From Streptomyces klenkii (GTDB lineage Bacteria; Actinomycetota; Actinomycetes; Streptomycetales; Streptomycetaceae): a stretch of 64,000 bases of DNA. Where the stretch lies: contig NZ_RBAM01000009.1 of NCBI RefSeq assembly GCF_003626645.1, positions 186,001-250,000 on the forward strand. The letters run 5' to 3'. This document shows, one piece after another, positions 1 to 8,508 of the stretch. The notes under the pieces are model-generated. The model did not search any database. It had not been told where the DNA came from and saw only the letters and a program-made list of their open reading frames with translations. The first letter of the stretch is position 1. Each line of letters begins with the position of its first letter. Both the position numbers and the translations under genes were made by a program.

Positions 1-1
1 C

Positions 2-304
2 GGCCCCTCCGGCGTGCTCGGCGATCCGGACATGCCCGCGTACGCCCGGCGCCGCCACTTGGCCGCCAGCAACGGGCACGACACCTGGGACGCGCTGCCC
101 GGCATCTCCGCGCCCACGCTGGTGGTGCACGGCGGCGACGACATCCTCAACCCCGCCGCGAACGCCCGGCTCCTCGCGGACCGCATCCCGGGCGCCCGGC
201 TGCACGTGATCCCCGGCGCGCGGCACGCCTACTTCGAGGAGTTCCGCGCGGTGGCGAGCCCGCTGGTGCTGGACTTCCTCGCGGAGTGCGAACGCGGCGA
301 GTGA
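2..304 (+). CDS. alpha/beta hydrolase, C-terminal part (5' end outside window)
   Basis: The reading frame is open from the first bases, so this is the last ~100 residues of a longer protein. What is visible is the end of an alpha/beta-hydrolase fold. The stretch TLVVHGGDDILNP carries the usual acid residue on a beta-strand turn. It is followed by the NARLLADRIPGARL helix/strand and by GARHAYFEEF, where the His is the expected third member of the catalytic triad. The nucleophile elbow is off the window, so substrate cannot be judged. The next gene is convergent. Confidence 0.8.
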   Translation, partial: GPSGVLGDPDMPAYARRRHLAASNGHDTWDALPGISAPTLVVHGGDDILNPAANARLLADRIPGARLHVIPGARHAYFEEFRAVASPLVLDFLAECERGE

Positions 305-353
305 GGCGGCGGTCCGGCATCAGGCCGGTGCGCCCGGGACGGCGGCGCCCGGG

Positions 354-1205
354 CTAGTCCCGCGGGCGGCGGCCGAAGTGCACCGTCTTCGCGACCAGCA
401 GGAACAGGTCGGGCCGGTGGTCGATCCCCGCGGGATCGGCCGGATCGAGCAGCCGGTCCAGCGTCGCCACGTCCTCGGCGTCCAGCGCCTCGGCGGCCAT
501 GCGGCGCTGCCGCTCCAGCATCTGCCGCAGGAACTGCCGCGTCCCCTCGTCCAGGGGCGCCGGCCGGTCCACGAGGAAGGTCCTGCTCCGCACCTCGGTC
601 AGGCCGGCCGCCCGCAGCATCTCCGACCAGTTCTCGGTCACCGCCACGGACCCGGGCAGCTCCTCGCGCATCCGGGCGAAGCGGTCCGCCATCGCCGCGT
701 CCAGCCGGCTGTGCAGGTCCGGCCGTCCGAAGCCGGGGTCGCGCGGCAGGCACCGGGCCGGCAGCCCGCCCTCGACGACGGCCAGCACGCCGCCGGGCGC
801 GAGCAGCCCGGCGAGCCGGTCCAGGGCGCCCTGCTGGTCGCCGACGTGGTGGACCACCTGCCCGGACCACACCAGGTCCGCGGTCCCCAGGCCGGCGAGC
901 CCCGCCGGGAACTCCGCCGCCCGCGTTCCCAGCCGGACCCCGAGCCGCGCGGCCCGCTTCTCCGCCAGGGCCAGCAGCTCCGGGGAGCCGTCGACCGCGA
1001 CGACCTCGGCCCGCGGGAACACCGACGCGAGCCGGCAGGCCGCGACCCCCGGGCCGCTGCCGACGTCCAGGATCCGCCCCGGCGCCGGAACCAGCCGCTC
1101 CAGCTCCTCGAAGGCCTGCTGCACGTAGGGGCTGTGGGCCTCGCCCTCGAGCTCCAGCATGCCCGCCAGCGCGGTCCAGTCGAAGTCGTTCGTCTCGTGC
1201 GCCAT
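354..1205 (-). CDS. class I SAM-dependent methyltransferase
   Basis: A 283-aa protein starting at MAHETNDFDW (ATG at 1205); the frame stays open upstream but that part overlaps the divergent regulator. Motif I, ILDVGSGPGVAAC (about residues 55-67), binds S-adenosylmethionine, VVAVDGSPELL is the acidic motif II loop, and DLVWSGQVVHHVGD with GVLAVVEGG are post-motifs of methyltransferase types 11/25. The acceptor is not predictable. It is divergent from an XRE-cupin regulator with only 130 bp between them, so that regulator is the obvious candidate to control it (inference). Confidence 0.85.
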   Translation of the reverse strand: MAHETNDFDWTALAGMLELEGEAHSPYVQQAFEELERLVPAPGRILDVGSGPGVAACRLASVFPRAEVVAVDGSPELLALAEKRAARLGVRLGTRAAEFPAGLAGLGTADLVWSGQVVHHVGDQQGALDRLAGLLAPGGVLAVVEGGLPARCLPRDPGFGRPDLHSRLDAAMADRFARMREELPGSVAVTENWSEMLRAAGLTEVRSRTFLVDRPAPLDEGTRQFLRQMLERQRRMAAEALDAEDVATLDRLLDPADPAGIDHRPDLFLLVAKTVHFGRRPRD

Positions 1206-1300
1206 CTCATCAGCTCCGTAGCGTCGCGTTCGCCTGTGGTGTCGTGCCCGTGCTTGCGCTCGTGCCCTCCGGCGCAGACTGTGCGGCCGGACCGGACTCC

Positions 1301-1329
1301 TTGACAAACCTTGTTGCTGTTTCTGCAAT
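1301..1329 (+). promoter_or_regulatory. promoter of the XRE-cupin regulator, probably leaderless
   Basis: TTGACA at 1301-1306 is a perfect -35 hexamer. Seventeen bases later comes TGCAAT (1324-1329), an acceptable -10. Transcription would start about six bases on, at the ATG at 1336, and no Shine-Dalgarno precedes that ATG, which fits a leaderless mRNA. The region also contains repeated TTG/CAA elements that could be the autoregulatory operator. Confidence 0.6.
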
Positions 1330-1335
1330 AGGGGG

Positions 1336-1905
1336 ATGGAAGAAGTGCTCGCCGCCGTAGGGCCGCGGCTGAGGCGGATCCGCCGGCAGCGCCAGTGCAC
1401 CCTCGCCGCGCTGTCCGAAGCCACCGGGATCTCCGTCAGCACGCTGTCCCGGCTGGAGTCCGGGCAGCGGAAGCCGAGCCTGGAGCTGCTGCTGCCGATC
1501 GCGCACGCCCACCAGGTGCCCCTCGACGAGCTGGTCGGCGCGCCCCCGGTCGGCGACCCGCGGGTCCGCCTGAAGCCGGTCCGGCGCGGAGACTCGACCG
1601 TCGTGCCGCTGACCCAGCAGCCGGGCGGGCTCCAGGCCTTCAAGATGGTCATCGGCCCCACCCGCAGCACGCCCGAGCCGCGCACCCACGAGGGCTACGA
1701 GTGGATGTACGTGCTCAGCGGCCGGCTGCGGCTGGTGCTCGCCGACCACGACATCGTGCTCCAGCCGGGAGAGGTCGCCGAGTTCGACACCCGCCTGCCG
1801 CACTGGTTCGGCTCCACGGGGGACGCCCCGGTGGAGGTCATCAGCGTGTTCGGCCCGCAGGGCGAGCGCATGCACGTGCGCGCCAAGCCGTCGGACGGGA
1901 CCTGA
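1336..1905 (+). CDS. XRE-family regulator with C-terminal cupin sensor domain
   Basis: A 189-aa two-domain protein. Residues ~8-65 form an XRE helix-turn-helix (LRRIRRQRQCTLAALSEATG, then SVSTLSRLESGQRKPSLELL). Residues ~105-180 form a cupin barrel (THEGYEWMYVLSGRLRLVL, PGEVAEFDTRLPHWFG). This architecture is common in regulators of small-molecule metabolism or efflux, the cupin being the presumed ligand sensor; the ligand is unknown. It sits between a divergent methyltransferase and a co-directional MFS exporter, its likely targets. An 18-bp tandem repeat runs over its stop codon. Confidence 0.92.
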   Translation: MEEVLAAVGPRLRRIRRQRQCTLAALSEATGISVSTLSRLESGQRKPSLELLLPIAHAHQVPLDELVGAPPVGDPRVRLKPVRRGDSTVVPLTQQPGGLQAFKMVIGPTRSTPEPRTHEGYEWMYVLSGRLRLVLADHDIVLQPGEVAEFDTRLPHWFGSTGDAPVEVISVFGPQGERMHVRAKPSDGT

Positions 1906-1943
1906 CCCTCGGACGGGACGCGATATTCGGGCGGGATCTGACA
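1890..1943 (+). repeat. three 18-bp tandem repeats over the stop codon of the XRE gene
   Basis: Units are GTCGGACGGGACCTGACC (1890-1907), CTCGGACGGGACGCGATA (1908-1925) and TTCGGGCGGGATCTGACA (1926-1943). The first unit encodes the protein's last residues (SDGT) and the stop; the next two are diverged copies of the same stretch. This looks like old replication slippage. The period equals six codons. Confidence 0.7.
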
Positions 1944-2029
1944 CTCGCTCAAAAATCCTGTTGCCGCACGCGGACCTCCCTGGCGATGTTGTGGGCTGCC
2001 GCCCTTGTGCCCATCCCCGGAGACCTCCC

Positions 2030-3304
2030 GTGCCCGAAGCTCCTCCCGCCGCCCGGCCCGCGCAGCGCACCCGCTACCTCGCCGACCTCACCCCCCTGCG
2101 CCGCTCCGCGGACTTCCGCCGCCTGTGGGCCGGGAACACCGTGTCCTGGGTGGGCCAGCAGATGACCGCCCTCGCGGTCTCCTTGCAGGTCTACGCGATC
2201 ACCGGCTCCACGTTCTCCGTGGGCCTGGTCGGCCTGTGCTCCCTCGTCCCGCTGATAGCCGCCGGCCTGTACGGCGGGGCCGTCGCCGACACCGTCGACC
2301 GCCGGACCCTCGGCCTGGCCAGCGCGTCCGGCGCCACGCTGATGTCCGTCGTGCTGGCCGCCGCCGCGCTGCTCGACCTGCGGCAGGTGTGGCTGCTCTA
2401 CACCGTCGTCGCCCTCCAGTCCGTCTGCTTCGCCATGAACAGCCCCGCCCGCAGCGCGATGATCCCCAAGCTCCTGCCCCCGGAGCAGCTTCCCGCGGCC
2501 AACGCCCTGACCTCGCTGACCACCAATCTCGGCCTCATGGGCGGCCCCATGCTCGGCGGCGCCGTCGTCGGCCTCTGGGGGTTCCAGGCCGCCTACCTGG
2601 TCGACGTGGTCTCCTTCGCCTTCGCCCTCTACGCGATGTGGCGCCTGCCCTCCATGCGCCCCGAGAAGGACGGCGGCCGGCCGGGGCAGGGCCGCGCCTC
2701 CGTACGGGGCGGCCTGCGCTTCCTCGTCACCCGCCCCAACCTGCGCATCACCTTCCTCGCCGACCTGGCCGCCATGGTCCTGGCCCAGCCCAGAGCGCTC
2801 TTCCCGGCCATCGCCGGGCTCTGGTACGGCGGCGACACGAAGACCGTCGGCCTGCTCGTCGCCGCGCCCGCCGTCGGGGCGGTGCTCGGCGGGCTGTTCT
2901 CCGGCTGGCTCGGCCGCATCCACCGGCACGGGCTCGCCGTGCTGCTCTCCGTCGGCGCCTGGGGCACCGCCGTCACCGTCTTCGGCCTGAGCCGCAACCT
3001 CTGGCTCGGCCTGTTCTTCCTCGGGCTCGCCGGGTGCGCCGACAGCATCTCGGCGGTCTTCCGCACCACCATGCTCCAGGCGGCCACGCCCGACGACATG
3101 CGGGGCCGCCTCCAGGGCGTCTTCATCGTCGTCGTCGCGGGCGGCCCGAGGCTGGGCGACTTCCTCGCGGGCTCCGCCGCGGACCTCGCCTCACCGGCCT
3201 GGGCGGTCGTCGGCGGCGGCCTCGCCTGCGTGGCGGCGACCGCGCTCATCGCGGCCCAGTGGCGCAACTTCGCCCGCTACGACGCGCGCTCACCGCAGCC
3301 GTAG
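2030..3304 (+). CDS. MFS transporter, EntS-like exporter
   Basis: About 424 aa with roughly twelve hydrophobic segments. It begins LRRSADFRRLWAGNTVSWVGQQMTALAV, the N-terminal signature of the EntS/TMP_3 branch that includes siderophore and macrolide exporters. VADTVDRRTL lies in the loop between helices 2 and 3, and MRGRLQGVF is in the C-terminal half. I chose GTG at 2030 because CGGAG precedes it at proper spacing; a TTG at 1961 would add 23 residues of non-membrane sequence. It follows the XRE-cupin regulator in the same direction and is probably under its control. Substrate unknown. Confidence 0.85.
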   Translation: MPEAPPAARPAQRTRYLADLTPLRRSADFRRLWAGNTVSWVGQQMTALAVSLQVYAITGSTFSVGLVGLCSLVPLIAAGLYGGAVADTVDRRTLGLASASGATLMSVVLAAAALLDLRQVWLLYTVVALQSVCFAMNSPARSAMIPKLLPPEQLPAANALTSLTTNLGLMGGPMLGGAVVGLWGFQAAYLVDVVSFAFALYAMWRLPSMRPEKDGGRPGQGRASVRGGLRFLVTRPNLRITFLADLAAMVLAQPRALFPAIAGLWYGGDTKTVGLLVAAPAVGAVLGGLFSGWLGRIHRHGLAVLLSVGAWGTAVTVFGLSRNLWLGLFFLGLAGCADSISAVFRTTMLQAATPDDMRGRLQGVFIVVVAGGPRLGDFLAGSAADLASPAWAVVGGGLACVAATALIAAQWRNFARYDARSPQP

Positions 3305-3362
3305 GGCGCTGCCCGGCGCCCGGGCGGGGTGAGCCCGGCCGGGCGGGGCGCGCGGGCAGAGG

Positions 3363-4340
3363 TCAGCCTCGCCCCCGTACCAGCAGGCTTCCCAGTTCTG
3401 TCCGGCGGTGCAGTACTGCTCTTCCCGCGCGCTCCGACGTGATCAGGCCAGCGCCGCGTAGCGCGGCGGCGTGTGCGGAGGCGGTGGCGTTGCTGACGCC
3501 GAGACGCCTCGCCAGGCCGGTCGTGGTGTGCTCCTCCGCCAGTGCGGTCAAGGCGTCGACGCGGGTCCGCCCGAGCACCTCGGCCAGTGCACCGTCCCTG
3601 TCGCCCGCCCCCTCCGGGGAGAGGGGCAGCCCCGGGCCCGCCGCGTAGCTCAGGACCAGGGGCCGGCCGGGCAGGCCGGCTACGAGCGGGTGGCCGGTCC
3701 ACTGGAACGCGGGCAGGAGCAGCACGCCCCGGCCGTGCAGCGCGAGCTCCCGCTCGACGGGTGCCGCGAGCTCCCAGACGTCCCCGCGCAGCCGGCTGCC
3801 GGGCACGAGCGTGGTGAGGGCCGTGCCGACGCCGTGCTCGGCGACGGCCAGGGCGTACCGGGTGAACTCCGCCCGGTGCAGGTCCTGCACGAGGGGCCAC
3901 ACGGGCCGCACGGCCGTCTCGAAGGCCGCGTGCTGGGCGCGCCGGAGGACCTGCCAGGCGCCGGCGTCGCCCCGGTGCAGGTCGCGGATCCACGGCGGGG
4001 GCGGCGCCGGGTGCCCGGCGTACACGCGCTCCAGTTCCGCGCGGACCAGGCCCGGGGGAGCGGCCCGTACAGCATCCGGGCCGTCCTCCGACGCGCTGCC
4101 CGCCTCGTCGCCGAACTCGTCGAGGAAGAGCGGCGCCCCGGCCGGAGTGACCAGGTCCCCCAGGGGCTCCACCGCGGCCGGCAGGGAGCGGAGCAGCCGC
4201 TGCCGCCAGCGGCCGAAGAGCAGGTGGTCGTCGCCGCGGAACAGCATCATGAAGGCCGTGTTGAGGGCCTGGAGCGGCACGGGTTGCGGCGCGAACCGGA
4301 CGCGCGCGAAGTCGCCGGCCGAGAAACGGATCCGTATCAC
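3363..4340 (-). CDS. ArsR-like winged-helix transcriptional regulator (long form)
   Basis: A 325-aa protein with a long N-terminal region of unknown ligand or dimer function (residues 1-240) and a C-terminal ArsR/winged-helix domain. In that domain TTTGLARRLGVSNATASAHAAALRGAGLI is the recognition motif and RAGRAVLHRRTELG the wing. Streptomyces genomes hold many such long ArsR-like proteins (DUF5937 type). The start is GTG at 4340, set immediately behind a run of nine G on the coding strand, an unusual ribosome-binding region. It is divergent from the secreted hydrolase at 4490, its probable target. Confidence 0.8.
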   Translation of the reverse strand: MIRIRFSAGDFARVRFAPQPVPLQALNTAFMMLFRGDDHLLFGRWRQRLLRSLPAAVEPLGDLVTPAGAPLFLDEFGDEAGSASEDGPDAVRAAPPGLVRAELERVYAGHPAPPPPWIRDLHRGDAGAWQVLRRAQHAAFETAVRPVWPLVQDLHRAEFTRYALAVAEHGVGTALTTLVPGSRLRGDVWELAAPVERELALHGRGVLLLPAFQWTGHPLVAGLPGRPLVLSYAAGPGLPLSPEGAGDRDGALAEVLGRTRVDALTALAEEHTTTGLARRLGVSNATASAHAAALRGAGLITSERAGRAVLHRRTELGSLLVRGRG

Positions 4341-4342
4341 TG

Positions 4343-4351
4343 CCCCCCCCC
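4343..4351 (-). repeat. nine-base G homopolymer next to the start codon of the ArsR-like gene
   Basis: The plus strand reads C9 at 4343-4351; on the coding strand this is G9 two bases before the GTG start. Just upstream are two copies of a GCGGGGATGTCTGCGGGG-like element giving ATGTCTGCG twice in a different frame, so a one-base length change would join those ATGs to the regulator frame. Confidence 0.6.
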
Positions 4352-4489
4352 GCAGACATCCCCGCAGACATTCCCGCCATCGTTTCGGGCAGAGCCTGAA
4401 CCTTCGACCGCGGCCCCGCCGGGAACCAGCATGCAGGGCGTGCCCCCGAGCACAAGCACCGAGATCACCACGCCTGCAAAGGGAGACCC

Positions 4490-5734
4490 ATGCTGCGCCA
4501 TCCTGCCGACCGGCGGACCGTCATCACCTCGGCCCTGGCCGCCACCGCCGGAGCCCTTCTCGCGGGCGGCGCCGCCGGCCCCGCCGCCGCGCGGGCGCGG
4601 ACGACCGCGGACGGCGTCACCCTGCGCCTGCCGGCCCCCACGGGCCCGTACCGTACCGGAGCCGCCGCCCTCTACCTGGTCGACCGCTCGCGGCGCGACC
4701 CCCTGGAGCCGCGGATCCCCGTCCGCGAGGTGATGGCCACCGTGTTCTACCCGGCCCGCACCGTACGCGATCGCCCCCGCGCACCGCAGATGACCGCGGG
4801 CGCCGCCGCGGACTTCGGCGCGGACGGCCGCAGGAGCCACCCGGAGCTCCCGGCGTCCGGCGTCGACTGGGCGGCCACCACGACCCGGTCCCGTACGGGC
4901 GCCCCCGCGGACGCCGCGCGCCGCAGGCCCGTCCTGCTGTACAGCCCGGGAGGCGGCGACCCGCGCACCATGGGCACCGGCGCCGCGGAGGAACTGGCGA
5001 GCCACGGCTACGTCGTGGTGACCGTCGACCACCCGGGCGACGCCTGCGAAGTGGAGTTCCCCGTCACCATGACCGGCCGGGACACCGTCCGCCCGACGGT
5101 CCTGCGCTACGACCCGAGGACGGCCCCGGCCCTCTTCCGCACCCTGATCGACACACGGGTCGCCGACCTCCGGTTCGTCCTGGACCGGATGGCGGCCCTG
5201 GCGGCGGGGCGCAACCCGGACGCGGCAGGACGCCCCCTGCCCGAACACCTCGGCCGGGCGCTGGACCTGCGTAGCGTCGGCGCCTACGGACACTCGGCCG
5301 GCGGGACGGCCGTGACGCAGGCGATGTACCAGGACCGGCGCATCGGCGCGGCGGTCAACCTGGAGGGCTACCTGGACCGAGCGCCGGAGACGCCCGGCGG
5401 GGAAGGGGAGCTGTACCCGGTCGCCCGCTACGGTACGGACCGGCCGCTGCTCCTGCTGGGCACGGACGGCTTCCAGGACCGCAAGGGGCTGGAGCACTCG
5501 TGGCCGGCCGTGCTCGCCCACTCGCGGGGACGCGCCTGCCGCCGGCAGCTCGACCGCGCCGCGCACTGGGTCTTCACCGACTACGCCGCCCTGGTACCGC
5601 AGTTGCAGGCCGCAGGGCTGGTCACGGCGGCCGACCGCGCGAAGATGGTCGGCACGGCCTCCCCGGCCGTCTCGGTACCGGCGGTCCGCCACCACTTGCG
5701 CGCGTTCTTCGCCCGGCACCTGCCGACGCACTGA
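4490..5734 (+). CDS. secreted alpha/beta hydrolase, PAF-acetylhydrolase/lipase-like
   Basis: A 414-aa protein. It starts with a Tat-like leader: ADRRTVITS followed by a hydrophobic Ala/Gly stretch and an AAARA cleavage region. The mature part has REVMATVFYPAR, the entry strand of platelet-activating-factor acetylhydrolase-like lipases. PVLLYSPGGGD forms the oxyanion region and GHSAGG (about residue 265) holds the nucleophile Ser. AAHWVFTDYAAL probably supplies the catalytic His. Likely an exported esterase or lipase; substrate unknown. Its promoter faces that of the ArsR-like gene. Confidence 0.82.
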   Translation: MLRHPADRRTVITSALAATAGALLAGGAAGPAAARARTTADGVTLRLPAPTGPYRTGAAALYLVDRSRRDPLEPRIPVREVMATVFYPARTVRDRPRAPQMTAGAAADFGADGRRSHPELPASGVDWAATTTRSRTGAPADAARRRPVLLYSPGGGDPRTMGTGAAEELASHGYVVVTVDHPGDACEVEFPVTMTGRDTVRPTVLRYDPRTAPALFRTLIDTRVADLRFVLDRMAALAAGRNPDAAGRPLPEHLGRALDLRSVGAYGHSAGGTAVTQAMYQDRRIGAAVNLEGYLDRAPETPGGEGELYPVARYGTDRPLLLLGTDGFQDRKGLEHSWPAVLAHSRGRACRRQLDRAAHWVFTDYAALVPQLQAAGLVTAADRAKMVGTASPAVSVPAVRHHLRAFFARHLPTH

Positions 5735-5794
5735 TCTGACCGGCGCACTGAGCCGAGCGGGCACGGCGACTCGCGGCGCGCGGCTCACGGCCGC

Positions 5795-7528
5795 TCACAG
5801 CTGATGGGCCGTCAGCGCGTGGACCAGCTCGACGCGGGAGCGGATCCCGAGCGCGGCGAAGACGTTGCGCAGGTGGTGGTCGACCGTCCGGGGGCTGACG
5901 GCGAGGAGGGCCGCGACCTCGCGGTTCGTGCGGCCCTCCGCGACGTGCCGGGCCACCCGCAGCTGCTGCGGGGTGAGCGAGGCCGCGGGCCGGGGCCGGT
6001 CGCCCGGTTCGGCCTGCCCGGCGGCGCGCATCTCGTCGCGGGCCCGCTCCGCCCACACCCCGGCCCCGCACGCCTCGAAGAGCAGCATCGCGCCCCGCAG
6101 GTGCGCGCGGGCGTCCGCGGGCCGGCGCAGCCGCCGCAGCGCCATGCCGTACGCCAGCTTCGTACGGGCCTGGGCGAACTCGGAGCCCACGCGCTCCACC
6201 AGCGCCAGCGCCCGGCCGAAGCACGGGTCCGCGGCGGCGGGTGCCGCGGTGACCGCCAGCACGGCCCGGCAGTGCAGGGCCGTGGCCCGGGAAGGCCGGT
6301 CGCCGGTCACCTCCGCCCACTCCTCCAGGGTCCGCAGGATCAGCCGCGCCTGGCGGCAGGCCCGCTTCCGCGCCGGGCCCGGGAGTTCGGCGACGGCGAG
6401 GGCGATGGCCTCCACGAAGGAGGGGATCACCCGCAGGCGCCACGCGAAGTGGTGGACCCCGGACTCCCCGAGGACCAGGGGGCGCAGCAGCTCGACGGCC
6501 GCCCGCGGCCGCTGCTGCGCGAGGTCCAGCCGGCCCAGGCTCCACGTGGCCAGCAGGGCGGGGACCATCAAGCCGTGGGCCTGGGCCGTGCCGAGCGCCC
6601 GCCGGGCGTGGTCGCGGCAGGCGGCGGCGTCCCCGCGTACCGCCGCGGCCATGGCGAGCGTCCCGTGCAACTGGGCCGCGGTGTTGTGGCGGCCGTCGGC
6701 GACGGCGGCCCGGAGGCCCCGCTCGGCGAGGGCCCCGGCGCGGACGTGGTTGTCGGCGACGAGCTCGACGAGCGCGAGCAGGCCGAGGAGCTCCGGCACC
6801 GCCCGCTGCCCTCCGGCCGCGCGGGCCAGGGCCCGGCCGGCGAGGTCCCGCGCGTGCGCCACCTCGCCCAGCATCAGGGCGGCGCGGCAGGCCAGGACGG
6901 GCGTGGCCGGGTGCCCGTCGGCGGCGGCCGCGCCGCGGCGGGACGCCGCCCGGAGCGCGGGGACGGACCGGGCGTGATCGCAGCGCAGGGCGGCCGCGAT
7001 GCCCCGGAAGTAGTCGCGCACCGCCTCGGGCGCGGCGCCGTGACCGCCGATGCGCAAGGCCGCGTCCGCGTATCCCGCGCCGTCACCGGCCGTCCAGCTC
7101 GCTTCCGCGGCGTGCAGGAGGGCGGTGAGTTCGTCGCCGGGGCGGTCCGCGTGCCGGTACAGCGCGGCGGCGAGGTGCAGTGCTTCCCGCGCGTCGATCA
7201 CTTCGCCCGCGCGCAAGGACCGGAGGCCGCGGGTCAGTTCGGTCTGCCCGCCGGCGGCGGAGAGGGCCTTCCGGCGGAGGGAGAGGGCGCGCAACGCCGC
7301 CGCACGCCAGGGGAGTCCGGCGCGCCGGGCGTGGTCCGCGGCCGCGGCCAGGCGCCGGGCGCGGGCACCGTCGTCGTCCGCGCGCTCGGCGGCCCGCGCG
7401 AGCGCGGACGCGCACCGGACGTGCAGGCGCCGCGTCCGGCCCGCCGTGCCTGTCGTGTCCGCCGTGCCTGTTGTGCCCACTGCGCCCGCCGTGCCGGTGC
7501 GGCGGGAGCCGGGCTGGGGGTCGCGCAC
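5795..7528 (-). CDS. large LuxR-family transcriptional regulator without an ATPase domain
   Basis: A 577-aa protein with a C-terminal LuxR/GerE helix-turn-helix: SLTPQQLRVARHVAEGRTNREVAALL, then SPRTVDHHLRNVFAALG. The preceding ~450 residues are Ala/Arg-rich helical repeats of TPR kind, like the middle of LAL regulators, but the N-terminal Walker-containing STAND module is absent. The GTG start at 7528 has a strong GAGGAGG ribosome site. The first 25 residues are a low-complexity Gly/Thr/Ala tract. It is divergent from the secreted lipase at 7740, its likely target. Confidence 0.88.
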   Translation of the reverse strand: MRDPQPGSRRTGTAGAVGTTGTADTTGTAGRTRRLHVRCASALARAAERADDDGARARRLAAAADHARRAGLPWRAAALRALSLRRKALSAAGGQTELTRGLRSLRAGEVIDAREALHLAAALYRHADRPGDELTALLHAAEASWTAGDGAGYADAALRIGGHGAAPEAVRDYFRGIAAALRCDHARSVPALRAASRRGAAAADGHPATPVLACRAALMLGEVAHARDLAGRALARAAGGQRAVPELLGLLALVELVADNHVRAGALAERGLRAAVADGRHNTAAQLHGTLAMAAAVRGDAAACRDHARRALGTAQAHGLMVPALLATWSLGRLDLAQQRPRAAVELLRPLVLGESGVHHFAWRLRVIPSFVEAIALAVAELPGPARKRACRQARLILRTLEEWAEVTGDRPSRATALHCRAVLAVTAAPAAADPCFGRALALVERVGSEFAQARTKLAYGMALRRLRRPADARAHLRGAMLLFEACGAGVWAERARDEMRAAGQAEPGDRPRPAASLTPQQLRVARHVAEGRTNREVAALLAVSPRTVDHHLRNVFAALGIRSRVELVHALTAHQL

Positions 7529-7739
7529 GAGGGCTCCTCCTCGGTGCGGGGCGTTGCCAGCAAGTTACCCGTAAGTAAAACCGTTGGGTAGGCCGCTGGG
7601 AGAGCCGGTCACCGCAAAGGCTCCGAGCACCCTGGTGATTTCGCCGATGCGCATCCCCCGCCAGGCGCTGCACGCTCTCTCCGCATCCGTTGCGCACCCC
7701 ACTCACACCGGGAACACCGGGAAACACCGGGAGGACCGT

Positions 7740-8444
7740 ATGCGAAGGACCATCAGCGCCCTGGCCCTGGCGGCGGCCGTGGCCGCCACCGTGACGGCGG
7801 GGCCGGCGGCTTCCGCCGAAGCCGCACCCATGCCCGCATCCGCATCCGCACCCGCCCGTACGCCGGTCGTGTTCGTGCACGGCTATCTCAGCGGCGGCGT
7901 GACGTGGGACCCGGCGATCGCGGCGTTCCTGGCGGCCGGGTACAGGCCCGGCGACCTCTATACCTACTCCTACGACTTCTTCGCCTCGAACAAGGCGAGC
8001 GCCCAGGGCCTCGCCGCCTTCGTCGCGAAGGTGAAGGCCGGCACCGGGGCGGACAAGGTCGACATCGTCAACCACTCCATGGGCGGCCTGGTCTCCCTCT
8101 GGTACGCGAAGGAACTGGGCGGCGCCGCGGACATCAAGCACATGGCGTCGCTGGCGGCGCCCCACCACGGCACGTACATCGCCGGGCTCTGCACCGTGCT
8201 GTCCGTCTCCTGCCAGGAGATGTCGCCCGGCTCCGACTTCCTGAAGAGACTCGCGTCGGGCGACGAGACGCCCGGCGCCGTCGACTACCGCACCTGGTAC
8301 TCGCCGTGCGACGGCGTGATCAACCCCTTCACGAGCACGCCGCTCGCGGGGGCGGTCAACACGCTGGTGCCCTGCGAGACGCACCTCGGATTCCTGACCG
8401 ACGTCGGACTGCTGACGCAGGTCGCGTCCGTCCTCAAAGCCTGA
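7740..8444 (+). CDS. secreted triacylglycerol lipase, class 2 (LipA-like)
   Basis: A 234-aa protein starting at ATG 7740 behind GGGAGGA. A Sec signal peptide (MRRTISALALAAAVAATV..., cleavage after ASAEA) precedes a compact lipase domain. VVFVHGYLSGG gives the oxyanion hole, VNHSMGGL the nucleophile Ser, SPCDGVINP the acid and CETHLGFL the His. The small lidless layout resembles Bacillus subtilis LipA. Two cysteine pairs may form disulfides in the secreted enzyme. Short repeats of CACCGGGAA lie just upstream of the ribosome site. Confidence 0.88.
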   Translation: MRRTISALALAAAVAATVTAGPAASAEAAPMPASASAPARTPVVFVHGYLSGGVTWDPAIAAFLAAGYRPGDLYTYSYDFFASNKASAQGLAAFVAKVKAGTGADKVDIVNHSMGGLVSLWYAKELGGAADIKHMASLAAPHHGTYIAGLCTVLSVSCQEMSPGSDFLKRLASGDETPGAVDYRTWYSPCDGVINPFTSTPLAGAVNTLVPCETHLGFLTDVGLLTQVASVLKA

Positions 8445-8490
8445 GCGCCCCGGCCGTCGTGGCCGAGCGCGGCCACGACGCCCGGGGCGC
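8445..8490. terminator. strong hairpin between convergent lipase and membrane-protein genes
   Basis: GCGCCCCGG (8445-8453) pairs with CCGGGGCGC (8482-8490), and GTCGTGGCC (8456-8464) with GGCCACGAC (8471-8479), around a 6-nt loop. There is a 2x2 internal mismatch and no T-tract. It begins immediately after the lipase stop and can serve both directions. Confidence 0.75.
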
Positions 8491-8508
8491 CCCGCAGGTG
8501 CGTACTGC

